Part shown: positions 49,183 to 58,386 of the stretch, one piece after another
Numbering within the stretch: position 1 is the first letter of the stretch
Layout of the letters: the number at the start of each line of letters is the position of its first letter
From: DAOTXN01 sp034435435
GTDB taxonomy: Bacteria > Chloroflexota > Anaerolineae > S140-20
NCBI GenBank assembly: GCA_034435435.1
Contig: DAOTXN010000122.1
Span: 7,548-71,547, forward strand
Direction of reading: 5' to 3'
Length of the DNA: 64,000 nt
The notes under the pieces: model-generated
The model's database searches: none
What the model was told of the DNA's origin: nothing
What the model saw: only the letters and a program-made list of their open reading frames with translations
Translations under genes and position numbers: made by a program

Positions 49183-51252
49183 ATGAGACGGCTAATCATT
49201 CTCCTCTTTATATTAATCGCTTGCTCAACCGCGTCGCCAACCCCTACACCCGAGCCGGGCGACACGCCAAACCCCACCAGCACGCTCAGGCCTACAGACA
49301 CACCCGAACCGACCGATACGCCAGAGCCGACAAACACACTTGAGCCAACTGAACCCTCAACGCCCAGGCCAACCCGCACGCCTCTCAGCGCGACCGAGGC
49401 CCCGCTCGAGGATACAGCCTCTCGTCTCGAACGGCTCGGCGGCTATCCCTGTCCTGATAGCGACTTTACCTGCGTGAATGTCACTGTCCCGCTCGACCAC
49501 TTTAATGCGCAAGATGAGCGCAGGATAGACGTGGTCTTTGGCGTCCTTCCAGCCACAGGTGAGCGTCAGGGAATGTTTGTCACAGTTGTTGGCGGACCGG
49601 GCAGTTCGGGTTTGTTGAGCGCAGATGCTTATACTTCTTACTTTGACCCGGGCATCACCGAACACTTTGACGTCGTCTTTTTCGACCAGCGCGGGGTCAA
49701 TCTCTCCGGCGGTTTGCAGTGCGCACAGGCGGCGGCCGATTTCTATCGCGCCGACTGGGATGCCACCACACCCACCGATGAAGAAAATCTGCTGGATGTC
49801 GCCCAGACCTTCGTCGAAGATTGCATCGCCGAGATGGGCGATCCTGAAATATTGCCTTACCTCGACACAGTGCAGGCGGTCGAGGATGTGGAGGCTTTCC
49901 GAGGGATGATGGGTGATGAACAGCTCTGGTTGTACGGCGAAAGCTACGGCACACAGTTCGCCCAGACCTACGCCGCCTCGCACCCGGACCGCTTAGCCGG
50001 TCTCATCCTCGACGGCACGGTTGACTTGACCCTCACAGACATCGAGTTTCTCAAAGGGCAGGCGCAGGCGTTCAACGATGTGCTGGTAGAAACCCTGCAA
50101 GCCTGTAACGATGATGTCCTGTGCGCCGAGGCAATGGGCCACGATGCGCTAGCCGTGTACGATGGCCTGGCCGCGCGCTTGAAACAAGCGCCCCTTCCTT
50201 TTGATTTTCCCCTGTCCACGGGCGGGGTTGAGCGGCGGGAATTTACCTTTCCCGACCTGGAGGCGACCACGGGATATCTTTACTCTGAAACTGCGCGGAT
50301 GCTCTTTCTGCGCGCCCTGGCTGCGTATGCGCGCGATGACACACTTGTTCCGTTGGCGCGTGTCCTCTACAACTCGCTCTATCTGGACCCCGACACTTTG
50401 CAAGCCGTCCCCGACCCATCCTACTCGGACGCAGTTTATTACGCGGTCACCTGCCGCGATTACGCCCACGCTGGAAACACACCCGAAGAACGTGCGCTAG
50501 GCTTTTTACGCGCTGGCGACGAAATGGATGCCAGCTTGTCGAGAATGGCCTCGGTCTTTTACGGAGATCTGCCATGTGTCTTTTGGCCGTATCCGCAGGA
50601 GGATCAAACCCGCCCGGCGCCCTTGAAAGCTGAAGGGATTCCGACGCTCGTGCTCAATGCCACCACCGACCCGGCCACGCCTTATTCAGATGCAGTGTCT
50701 GTGTATTCCCAGCTTGCGGATGGCTATCTTGTTACCGAGACCGGCGGTCCGCACGTTATCTTTGGCTGGGGGAACGCTTGCGTGGATAGTCTGGTAGCAG
50801 CCTTTCTGGTAGAGGCCAAACTCCCGGCCGAACGTGAAACGGTGTGTGAGGGTGTCGTTGCCAGCGAGTTCGTCCCACTGGCCCCGCTGGATGCCGCCGA
50901 GTTTGAGAATCCCCTCGAGGCGCTGGCTTCCGTAGATGACGAGATCTATTATCTGCCCGAGTATTATTACTGGGATTACACCACTCCCACAGCCATCGCT
51001 TGTCCGTTTGGCGGAACGCTGGCCTTTGAGTCATCCGCTGCGGGTGAAACTTTTATGCTCACCGAATGTGCTTTTTCTGATGGCTTTGTGATGACGGGCC
51101 ACGGCTCCTACGACACCGACCAAGACCTGTTCACGCTAAAAGTAAGCGTCACCGGTCTGCAGGAAGGCGCGCTGACCTATACACGCGACGGCGAAGGTAC
51201 CCTGCGCGTCACGGGTGTGTACGGCGGTGAAACGATCGACCTTGAAGGTTGA
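49183..51252 (+). CDS. Lipoprotein alpha/beta hydrolase, TAP-like (tripeptidyl aminopeptidase family)
   Basis: 689 residues from the ATG at 49183 (AAAGGAAA upstream). The signal peptide ends LILIAC, a lipobox, followed by a Pro/Thr-rich stalk. The hydrolase fold shows VVGGPGSSGLL (oxyanion loop), VVFFDQRGV and GESYGTQFAQ with the nucleophile Ser near residue 254. PTLVLNATTDPATPYSDAV and TGGPHVIFGWGNACVDSLVAAFL, with the catalytic Asp and His, form the TAP-like C-terminal region. A further beta domain (about 570-689) is not recognised. It probably cleaves peptides outside the cell. Confidence 0.87.
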   Translation: MRRLIILLFILIACSTASPTPTPEPGDTPNPTSTLRPTDTPEPTDTPEPTNTLEPTEPSTPRPTRTPLSATEAPLEDTASRLERLGGYPCPDSDFTCVNVTVPLDHFNAQDERRIDVVFGVLPATGERQGMFVTVVGGPGSSGLLSADAYTSYFDPGITEHFDVVFFDQRGVNLSGGLQCAQAAADFYRADWDATTPTDEENLLDVAQTFVEDCIAEMGDPEILPYLDTVQAVEDVEAFRGMMGDEQLWLYGESYGTQFAQTYAASHPDRLAGLILDGTVDLTLTDIEFLKGQAQAFNDVLVETLQACNDDVLCAEAMGHDALAVYDGLAARLKQAPLPFDFPLSTGGVERREFTFPDLEATTGYLYSETARMLFLRALAAYARDDTLVPLARVLYNSLYLDPDTLQAVPDPSYSDAVYYAVTCRDYAHAGNTPEERALGFLRAGDEMDASLSRMASVFYGDLPCVFWPYPQEDQTRPAPLKAEGIPTLVLNATTDPATPYSDAVSVYSQLADGYLVTETGGPHVIFGWGNACVDSLVAAFLVEAKLPAERETVCEGVVASEFVPLAPLDAAEFENPLEALASVDDEIYYLPEYYYWDYTTPTAIACPFGGTLAFESSAAGETFMLTECAFSDGFVMTGHGSYDTDQDLFTLKVSVTGLQEGALTYTRDGEGTLRVTGVYGGETIDLEG

Positions 51253-51361
51253 TCGCCGCTGGTTTGACATCACCGAGCTATAGCCCTTTAGGAAAAGGTT
51301 CAGACGTGATAGTAACGATTCGAGTCGTTGCGTCGGTAATATGTGACAAGCGGTAGATGGC

Positions 51362-51390
51362 TGGACGGAGTCAGGCAGGTGGGTTATAAT
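51362..51390 (+). promoter_or_regulatory. Probable promoter of the flippase/radical SAM/GT2 operon
   Basis: tggacg (51362-51367), a 17-base spacer and a perfect tataat (51385-51390). A start near 51397 would give a leader of about 30 bases before the GTG at 51426. Confidence 0.55.
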
Positions 51391-51425
51391 GGCAGCCATT
51401 CGTTTCCCACAGCAACGGTGCTCCG

Positions 51426-52457
51426 GTGGTGCAGACCGATTCAAAAGCAAAAGGAACAAGGACGCTATTTCGCTGGCGCAGTCTGGGCTTAGGGCTGGCG
51501 GTCAGCCTGGTTTGCCTGGTGTGGGCGGTGAGTACGCTCGACTGGCAGCAGGTCGGCGCCTACCTGGCCCAGGCTCGGATCGGCTGGCTGATCGCAGCCA
51601 TCGGCGCTATCTTTGCCCGCGTCGCCTGTCGCACGGCCCGCTGGCGGACCTTTTTCGCGCCGCCGCGTCCGGCTTTTCTGCCCGCGCTCACGGCATTGTT
51701 GGTTGGCCAGAGCGTCAATTACGTCGCCCCGGTGTGGGCCGGCGACCTGGGCCGCGCCTATTGGCTGGGGGACCAGACCGGCCACAAAAAGGGCCTGGCG
51801 CTGGGCACGGTCGTCGTAGACAAGGTATGCGATCTGATTTTTTTTCTACTTTTCCTGGCCGTGCTGCCATTTTGGATCGAGTTGCCGGATTGGATCCTTC
51901 CGGCGATGCAGACGGTGGGACTGGCGGCGGCGTTGGGGGTGGCCGGGCTGTTGCTGGGCGTGGCGCGTCGGGAATGGATGTTGAGGCTGGCCAGCGCGGT
52001 CTGCCGCCCGCTGCCGGCGACCTGGCGCGCACGGGCGCTGCACTTGGCCGCTGCGCTGCTCGACGGCCTGGCCATGCTGCGTTATCCTTCTACGCTGGCC
52101 TGGGCCATCGTCTGGTCGCTGGCCTTGTGGGGCTGGGACACGCTGGCGCACTATAGCGTCTTTCGGGCGCTGGGGCTAGACTTGCCCATCCTGGCGGCCT
52201 TGTTGCTCTCAACCGTACTGCGGGCGGGCTTTGCACTACCGGCAATGCCTGGCCAGATCGGCGTGTATGAAGGCATCGTCGTGGCCGGCTTGCGACTCTT
52301 TGGTGTGGAGGGAGAGCCAGCCCTGGGCGTGGGGTTGTTGCGCCACGCGGTAGATTTTATCCCGGCGCTGGGCGTGACCGGTCTGCTGCTGGCGCTGGGG
52401 CAGCGCGAACGTGGACGGGCGCAAAGAGCAGGTCGAGCAGACAGACGAGATGGATGA
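51426..52457 (+). CDS. Lysylphosphatidylglycerol synthase/UPF0104-type membrane flippase
   Basis: 343 residues from a GTG (a second GTG follows directly). About eight membrane helices and the segments RTARWRTFF, VNYVAPVWAGDLGRAYWLG (the xxPxRxGExxR-like motif of the family, here with AGDLGR) and LPAMPGQIGVYEGIVVAGL match the LPG synthase transmembrane/YbhN-like group. Members move lipids or glycolipids across the membrane. Its end overlaps the next gene by 47 bases, so the genes are coupled. Confidence 0.85.
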   Translation: MVQTDSKAKGTRTLFRWRSLGLGLAVSLVCLVWAVSTLDWQQVGAYLAQARIGWLIAAIGAIFARVACRTARWRTFFAPPRPAFLPALTALLVGQSVNYVAPVWAGDLGRAYWLGDQTGHKKGLALGTVVVDKVCDLIFFLLFLAVLPFWIELPDWILPAMQTVGLAAALGVAGLLLGVARREWMLRLASAVCRPLPATWRARALHLAAALLDGLAMLRYPSTLAWAIVWSLALWGWDTLAHYSVFRALGLDLPILAALLLSTVLRAGFALPAMPGQIGVYEGIVVAGLRLFGVEGEPALGVGLLRHAVDFIPALGVTGLLLALGQRERGRAQRAGRADRRDG

Positions 52458-53709
52458 ATTGCGCTTTCTGAGTGGAAAATCGGTCCGCGTGTTTCAAGAC
52501 ATTGACGGCTGGGCTGCGCTGCGGGCCGCGCTGGAACAGATATTGGACGCCGCCGACCTGCCTGCTGACCATTCGGCGCGCATCTTGCTCAAACCCAACC
52601 TGAACAACGATTTGAACGGTTTGACCGGCAATTCGACCGACTTGCGGGTGCTGCGGGCGCTCATCGAGGCGCTGCAAGCGCGGGGCTATCGCCGCCTGAC
52701 CATCGGCGACGGGCCGAACTTTGGCGTGCGCCGGCTGGGGATTGACGTTTTTCGACGCCTGGCGGTAGACCGGCTGGCGGCCCTGTACGGCGTGCGCTGC
52801 GTGGATTTTAACGCCGACGCCGGTCGCCCGGTGGAGCTGGTGAACGGTCGCACGACGCACATCGCCGCCGCCTGCCTGGAAGCCGACGCGATCATCAACC
52901 TCCCCAAGCTCAAGACCCACGCCGAAGCCGGTTTATCGCTGGCCTGCAAGAACCTGGTCGGCTGCAACGTGGGGATTTACAAAAAGCGCGCCCACGACGA
53001 CCTGCCCCGGGCTATCGTGCGTCTCACTCAGATTTTGCGACCCCAGTTGCACATCGTGGACGGGCTGGTGGCGATGGAGGGCAACGGTCCCGGCGATGGG
53101 CTGCCCCACGAGCTGGGTTTACTCTTTGCCGCAGGCGATCCCTTTTTGCTCGACGCAGTCGTGGCCCGCTGGGTCGGCGTCGCTCTGGCGACCCTGCCGC
53201 ATCTGGCCGTGGCGCGTGCGGAGGGGCTGATCGAGGGGGCCGATTGGGAGGCGGTGGAAGTGTTGTCGCCGCGCCTGGAGCTGCTTCCCGCGCCGGCGCG
53301 CCGGCGCATCACGCGCTGGCTCACGCGCAACAGCCTGACCTGGTTCCGCGACCTGCTCCGCCCGCTCTTTGCCAACCCGCCGGTCGCCAGGCTGCTCTAT
53401 CGGCTGCGCATCATCCAGGACATCTATGAGGCCGCCGACGCCCAGGTGCGGCTGACGACGGCGAACGGCGACGGGCACGCCAAAGAATGGCGACGGGTCA
53501 GCGCCTACTGTCCGCTGGAATTAGACGTGGCCCGCTTTCGTTTTGATCCGACCGAGGAACGTTGTATCGCTTGTTTGTATTGTTATTGGTTGAGCCGCGA
53601 GGGCGCAATTCAGTTGGATGGTCAAATGGGCTATTTGCGAACTCACCTGGAGCGTTATCGCACCCTCGTGCAAGAGCGTGTTGGCAAGTTATGGAGTGAG
53701 ACGGAATGA
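52411..53709 (+). CDS. Cytosolic DUF362 protein
   Basis: 432 residues from a GTG; an ATG at 52450 is the alternative start. The DUF362 hallmarks are ILLKPNLNND, RRLTIGDGPNFG, INLPKLKTHAEAGLSLACKNLVGCNVG and VDGLVAMEGNGPGDG, then a late CIACLYCYW that could bind a cluster, unlike the secreted DUF362 protein at 61-1992. DUF362 members are thought to act in redox or lyase-type steps, but the reaction here is unknown. Its stop overlaps the start of the radical SAM gene (atga). Confidence 0.87.
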   Translation: MDGRKEQVEQTDEMDELRFLSGKSVRVFQDIDGWAALRAALEQILDAADLPADHSARILLKPNLNNDLNGLTGNSTDLRVLRALIEALQARGYRRLTIGDGPNFGVRRLGIDVFRRLAVDRLAALYGVRCVDFNADAGRPVELVNGRTTHIAAACLEADAIINLPKLKTHAEAGLSLACKNLVGCNVGIYKKRAHDDLPRAIVRLTQILRPQLHIVDGLVAMEGNGPGDGLPHELGLLFAAGDPFLLDAVVARWVGVALATLPHLAVARAEGLIEGADWEAVEVLSPRLELLPAPARRRITRWLTRNSLTWFRDLLRPLFANPPVARLLYRLRIIQDIYEAADAQVRLTTANGDGHAKEWRRVSAYCPLELDVARFRFDPTEERCIACLYCYWLSREGAIQLDGQMGYLRTHLERYRTLVQERVGKLWSETE

Positions 53710-55172
53710 ACGTTTTGACCCTAAATCCACCCTTTCATCCCAAATACTCGCGCGGCCAGCGCAGTCCGGCCGTCATCAAAAGCGGGGTCGTCTATTATCC
53801 GATTTGGCTGGGCTATGCGACAGGCGTGTTGGAACAGAACAGTTTCAACGTCAAGCTGGTTGACGCCTCGGCCGCCGGTCACGACCTGGCCTACGTGCGC
53901 GACCTGATCGAGCAATTTCGCCCGCGCCTGGTGGTGATGGACACCAGCACCCCCAGCATCTACAACGACGTCGAGATTGCCCAGGCCATCAAAGCCCAGG
54001 TCCCCGACACCTTCATCGCGCTGGTCGGACCGCACGTCACTGCCTTGCCAGAAGAAACATTGCGCATCAGCCCGGTCGTGGACGCCGTGGCCCGCGGCGA
54101 GTACGACTATACCATCCGCGACCTGGCCCTGGCCGTAGACAGCGGCGCGGCATGGGACAGCGTGGCCGGGCTGACCTGGCAGCGAGCGGGCGAAATCGTC
54201 GCCAACCCCGACCGGCCCCTCATCGCCGACCTGGACGTGCTGCCCTTTGTGAGTGAGGTCTATAAACGCCATCTGGACGTGCGCGATTATTTTTACTCGA
54301 TTACGCAATATCCCGAAGTGACCATCGTGACCGGGCGAGGCTGTCCGTATCACTGCGTCTACTGCATGTGGCCGCAGACGCTCACCGGGCACGGCTACCG
54401 CCGACGCAGCGTGGAAAACGTGGCCGACGAGTTCGAGTTCATCCAGCGCGAGCTGCGCCAGGTCAAAGAGGTCTTTATCGAGGACGACACGCTGACCGTC
54501 CACCAGCGGCGCGCGGTGGCCCTGGGCAAAGAGTTGGTCCGGCGGGGCGTGAGCCTGCCTTTCACGGCCAACTCGCGGGCCGACGTAGATTATGAGACGC
54601 TGTATTGGCTCAAGCAAGGAGGACTGCGACTGCTGTGCGTCGGCTTTGAGAGCGGAGACCAGACCGTGCTGGACGCTATGAAAAAACAGGTCCATGTGGA
54701 GCAGTTTTTCCGCTTTCGCCAGGATGCGGCCCGGGCCGGCGTCATGGTGCATGGCTGCTTTATGGCCGGAAATCCCGGCGAGACTAAAGAAACCCTGGCA
54801 AAAACGCTCCAGTTAGCCAAAAACCTCAACCCCGACACGGCGCAATTTTTCCCGGTCATGGTTTATCCCGGCACCGAGGCCTACGAATGGGCCAAACGAA
54901 ATGAATTTCTCACCACCGAGGATTTTCGTGAGTGGCTGACGCCCGACGGCCTGCACAAAAGCGTCGTCAGCCGCCCCGATCTGACCGCGCAAGAGCTGGT
55001 AGAGTGGTGCGACTATGCCCGGCGCAGGTTCTATCTGCGCCCGCGCTACGTCTGGTCCAAAATGCACCAGGTCGTCACCCAGCCCAGAGAGGCGCGGCGC
55101 GTGTTCAAGAGCTTTTTTACCTTTGCCCGCTATCTCTTGCGCCCTTCACTGAAAGCAGAGTCGTATGACTAG
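53706..55172 (+). CDS. B12-binding radical SAM protein
   Basis: 488 residues. Residues about 10-150 are a cobalamin-binding-type Rossmann domain (DTSTPSIYNDVEIAQAIKAQVPDTFIALVGPHVTALPE). The radical SAM domain has TGRGCPYHCVYCMWP, the CxxxCxxC motif that holds the 4Fe-4S cluster, and ERDVEY-like C-terminal elements. Such proteins methylate or rearrange lipids and cofactors (for example in hopanoid or archaeol-like lipid pathways). Coupled by overlaps to the DUF362 gene before and the GT2 gene after, so it probably acts on a lipid or glycolipid. Confidence 0.9.
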   Translation: MNVLTLNPPFHPKYSRGQRSPAVIKSGVVYYPIWLGYATGVLEQNSFNVKLVDASAAGHDLAYVRDLIEQFRPRLVVMDTSTPSIYNDVEIAQAIKAQVPDTFIALVGPHVTALPEETLRISPVVDAVARGEYDYTIRDLALAVDSGAAWDSVAGLTWQRAGEIVANPDRPLIADLDVLPFVSEVYKRHLDVRDYFYSITQYPEVTIVTGRGCPYHCVYCMWPQTLTGHGYRRRSVENVADEFEFIQRELRQVKEVFIEDDTLTVHQRRAVALGKELVRRGVSLPFTANSRADVDYETLYWLKQGGLRLLCVGFESGDQTVLDAMKKQVHVEQFFRFRQDAARAGVMVHGCFMAGNPGETKETLAKTLQLAKNLNPDTAQFFPVMVYPGTEAYEWAKRNEFLTTEDFREWLTPDGLHKSVVSRPDLTAQELVEWCDYARRRFYLRPRYVWSKMHQVVTQPREARRVFKSFFTFARYLLRPSLKAESYD

Positions 55173-56142
55173 CATCTCGGTCATCGTCCCGGCCTACACC
55201 GCCGAGGCCATTCTGGGCCGCTGCCTGGTCGCCCTGCAAGCGCAAACCCTGCCCCCCGACGAGATCATCGTCGTGGACGACGGCTCGACCGACGCGACCG
55301 CAGAGATCGCGCAGGGCTTGGGTGTGCGCGTGATCCGGCAAGCCAACGCCGGCCCGGCCGCCGCGCGTAACGCCGGCGCACGGGCGGCGCAGGGCGAGGT
55401 GCTCCTCTTTACCGACGCCGACTGCGCACCCGCCCCCGACTGGGTGCAGCGCATGGCCGCGCCTTTTGCGGATCCCACCGTCGTGGGCGCCAAAGGCGTC
55501 TATCTCACGGCGCAGAGCGAGCCGGTGGCCCGCTTTGTCCAGTTGGAGTACCAAGACAAATATGATCGAATGCGCGGTCAAGAACGTATTGACTTTATAG
55601 ATACCTATTCCGCGGCCTATCGGCGCGACGTCTTTTTGGAGAGCGGCGGCTTTGACGCCGCCTTTCCCACCGCTTCGGTCGAGGATCAAGAGTTTTCCTT
55701 CCGGCTGGCCCGGGCCGGACACCGGCTGGTGTTCGCACCCGACGCTTGCGTCGCCCATCTCCACGACCGCACGCTGGGCGAGTACGCCCGGCGCAAATTC
55801 TGGATCGGCTATTGGAAGGCCCAAGTCACCCGGCGCTACCCGGACAAACTGATCCGCGACTCGCACACGCCCCAGGTGCTCAAAGCACAAATAGGGCTGG
55901 CGGCCGCGGGCGGAGTTTCGTTAGCGTTGAGCATTCTGACAGGCCGGGTGCGGTTCGTGCGTTGGGCGGCTCGTTTGTGGGCCATCTTTGGCCTGACCAC
56001 ATTTCCTTTTGTCCGCAAGGCCTGGCGTCAAGATCGCACGGCGGCGCTGTTGGCGCCCGGATTACTTTTGGTGCGGGCCTGGGCGCTGGGGATAGGCTTT
56101 TTGCTAGGCAATTTGCGCTGGCGAGCGTTGCGCCAGGCATAA
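55165..56142 (+). CDS. Family 2 glycosyltransferase
   Basis: 325 residues. ISVIVPAYTAEAILGRCLVALQAQ, IIVVDDGSTDATAEIA, GPAAARNAGARAAQGEVLLFTDADC (DxD) and VEDQEFSFRLARAGHRLVFAPDACV give a complete GT2 domain; two membrane segments at about 255-300 anchor it. It overlaps the radical SAM gene by 8 bases. It probably transfers a sugar to the lipid handled by the operon. Confidence 0.9.
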   Translation: MTSISVIVPAYTAEAILGRCLVALQAQTLPPDEIIVVDDGSTDATAEIAQGLGVRVIRQANAGPAAARNAGARAAQGEVLLFTDADCAPAPDWVQRMAAPFADPTVVGAKGVYLTAQSEPVARFVQLEYQDKYDRMRGQERIDFIDTYSAAYRRDVFLESGGFDAAFPTASVEDQEFSFRLARAGHRLVFAPDACVAHLHDRTLGEYARRKFWIGYWKAQVTRRYPDKLIRDSHTPQVLKAQIGLAAAGGVSLALSILTGRVRFVRWAARLWAIFGLTTFPFVRKAWRQDRTAALLAPGLLLVRAWALGIGFLLGNLRWRALRQA

Positions 56143-56209
56143 AAACCGATTTGTGATATACTTTGCAAACGCCATTAACTCGGTAGGGCAGGTTTCCATA
56201 CCATCTATG

Positions 56210-56357
56210 GTAGGGCGCGTTTCCATACGCGCCGTCTCCCAGAGGCGGCTACGGAAAGCCGCTACTGTTGAACCAGGCCAAGAGTTGTAGGGCGCGTTTC
56301 CATACGCGCCGTCTCCCAGAGGCGGCTACGGAAAGCCGCCCTACTGTTGAACCAGGC
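56210..56357. repeat. Two tandem copies of a 77-bp-period palindromic repeat
   Basis: Copies begin at 56210 and 56287. Each holds two perfect palindromes: ggcgcgt-ttccat-acgcgcc and ggcggct-acgga-aagccgcc, then ctactgttgaaccaggc. The first palindrome also occurs at 38245-38268. The pattern resembles bacterial REP/BIME elements. The TTG start proposed for the DUF4012 gene (56347) falls in the tail of the second copy. Confidence 0.85.
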
Positions 56358-58386
56358 AAAGCGTAGATTGGCGGAACCGGAAAAGACCTCGACCCACACA
56401 AAGCAACGTCGCATTCTCTTTCTCGGCGCGTTGGCGCTGCTGCTGATTTTTGGCGCCTTCAAAACCGCGCGCGTTTTGGGGCTGGTCCGCTCACTCATGA
56501 CCCACCTTGACCAACTGGAAGCATTCACTGCCGCCGAGACCAACCCATCCCTGCGCCAGATGGACGAGACTTTGCGCGGGGCGCACGCCGACCTGCAAGC
56601 TCTGCGGGATGAAATCGCCTGGGTTCTACCTATTACCCGCCGGCTGGGATGGCTGCCCGGCGTCGGCGGCGACTTGCAGGCGGCCCCGGCCCTGCTCGAC
56701 ACCACCCTGCACGTGACCGAGGCAGGCGTGCTGGCCCTCGACAGCTTGGAGCCTGTCATCGCTATGACAGAGAGAGAAAACTCCACCGAAGCCCCGCTGG
56801 TCGTGGTGCTCGAAACCCTCTCCGACGCCCGGCCCGCGCTGGAAGCGGCCCAGAACGAGCTGATCCTGGCTGCGCATCACCGGGCAGCCATCGACGACGC
56901 GACCCTCTCGCGCCGCACCGCCAGCCTGCTCGACCGCCTCGACCGCTACCTGCCGCTGATGCAGATCGCCTTTGACGGTGCGCTGGTCTTGCCCGAGCTG
57001 TTGGGCGCAACGGAGCAGCGCACCTATTTGGTGCTGGCCCAAAACAACGACGAGATGCGCGCCACCGGCGGGTTCATCAGCGCCGTGGGCATCCTGACGC
57101 TGAACCATGGCGAGATAGGCGACATTGTGTTTCAAGATAGTTACCTGGTGGATGACTTTTCCCGCCCCTATCCCGATTCGCCGCCGCCCTTTTTGCGCTA
57201 CATGGGCATTGACCAATGGGTCTTTCGGGACGCCAACTGGTCGCCCGACTGGCCCACGGCGGCCCAAAAAGCCATCGAGCTATACCGGGGCGAGCCTGAC
57301 CCGCAAGTGGATGGCTTGATTGCGGTGGACCAGCATGCCCTGCAGATCATCGTGGCCGCCCTGGCTCCGCTCGAAATCGCCGACTGGCCGGAACCCGTCA
57401 CCGGCGAAAATGTCATTTCGCTCGTCCGCATGTCCTGGTCGCCGACCGAGGTGGAAAACTGGCAAGGTTTTGACCTCGACTGGTGGAAACGGCGCAAACG
57501 CTTCATGGGCGATCTGGTCGGCGCAATGCGAGCCAAAATCGAGCGAACTCCCGACCAGGTGAGCTGGGTGGCGCTGGCCCGGGCCGTGCTGCGAACCCTG
57601 GATGAGCGCCACGTGCAGATCTGGCTGGCCGATTCGACCAGCCCGGCGGCGGCGCTGCTGGCCGAGCGGGGTTGGGATGGCGCCATCCGCCAGGTCGCCG
57701 GCGACTATCTGATGGTGGTGGATGCCAACCTGGGTTTCAACAAGGCCAACGCAGCCGTCCGCCCCAGCCTGGACTATCGCGTGTTGGTGAGCGCCGATGG
57801 GACCGCTCAGGCCACGCTTTCCGTGCGACACACACACACCGGCGCGCCGGCCGACGATTGTAACCACGAGCCGCGCTACGGCGACGACTATGAGGACCTC
57901 ATCAACCGTTGCTACTGGGATTATTTGCGCGTGTATGCGCCGGGCGGCAGTCAACTGCTGGCGGCGACCTCCCATCCGGTCCCGGCCAAGTGGTTACTCA
58001 CCGGCCAGGCGCAGGCCGGAACCGCCGAGGTATTGCCCGATGAAAAAGGGAAAAGCGTCTTTGCGTCGTTCTTTGTGCTGCCGCGCGGGGAGGAGCTAGA
58101 GACCCGCTTGGTGTACCAATTGCCGCCCGGCGCGCTGGACCAAACAAGTCAATTGGGGTATTATCGGTTGCTGGTTCAAAAACAGGCCGGCGTCGCCGAT
58201 CTGCCGTTGCGCGTGACGCTGACCCTTCCACCGGGAGCTATTATTCAGGCGGTTGAAGCGTCTGGCCTGTCATCAAGCACTGACAAAATCCAACAAACCG
58301 AGCCTTACGTGGTCACTTTTGACACGACCTTGAACACCGACCAAACGATTCAGGTCTGGTTTGACACAGGGGGAAGCCATGAATAA
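56347..58386 (+). CDS. DUF4012 domain protein
   Basis: 679 residues from a TTG inside the repeat; an in-frame TTG at 56368 is the other choice, and neither has a clear ribosome site. A membrane helix (ILFLGALALLLIFGAFKTA) precedes the outer part. RTYLVLAQNNDEMRATGGFISAVGILTLNHGEIGDI is the core of DUF4012, a domain found in envelope proteins of Gram-positive and Chloroflexota bacteria; it is similar in layout to LytR-type wall-assembly proteins. The substrate is not known. It overlaps the SH3b gene by eight bases. Confidence 0.88.
   Translation: MNQAKRRLAEPEKTSTHTKQRRILFLGALALLLIFGAFKTARVLGLVRSLMTHLDQLEAFTAAETNPSLRQMDETLRGAHADLQALRDEIAWVLPITRRLGWLPGVGGDLQAAPALLDTTLHVTEAGVLALDSLEPVIAMTERENSTEAPLVVVLETLSDARPALEAAQNELILAAHHRAAIDDATLSRRTASLLDRLDRYLPLMQIAFDGALVLPELLGATEQRTYLVLAQNNDEMRATGGFISAVGILTLNHGEIGDIVFQDSYLVDDFSRPYPDSPPPFLRYMGIDQWVFRDANWSPDWPTAAQKAIELYRGEPDPQVDGLIAVDQHALQIIVAALAPLEIADWPEPVTGENVISLVRMSWSPTEVENWQGFDLDWWKRRKRFMGDLVGAMRAKIERTPDQVSWVALARAVLRTLDERHVQIWLADSTSPAAALLAERGWDGAIRQVAGDYLMVVDANLGFNKANAAVRPSLDYRVLVSADGTAQATLSVRHTHTGAPADDCNHEPRYGDDYEDLINRCYWDYLRVYAPGGSQLLAATSHPVPAKWLLTGQAQAGTAEVLPDEKGKSVFASFFVLPRGEELETRLVYQLPPGALDQTSQLGYYRLLVQKQAGVADLPLRVTLTLPPGAIIQAVEASGLSSSTDKIQQTEPYVVTFDTTLNTDQTIQVWFDTGGSHE

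Noticed and set aside
53721..54752. 343-codon minus-strand frame over the radical SAM gene
   Set aside because: The plus-strand gene has the CxxxCxxC motif and coupled neighbours; the other frame is a shadow.
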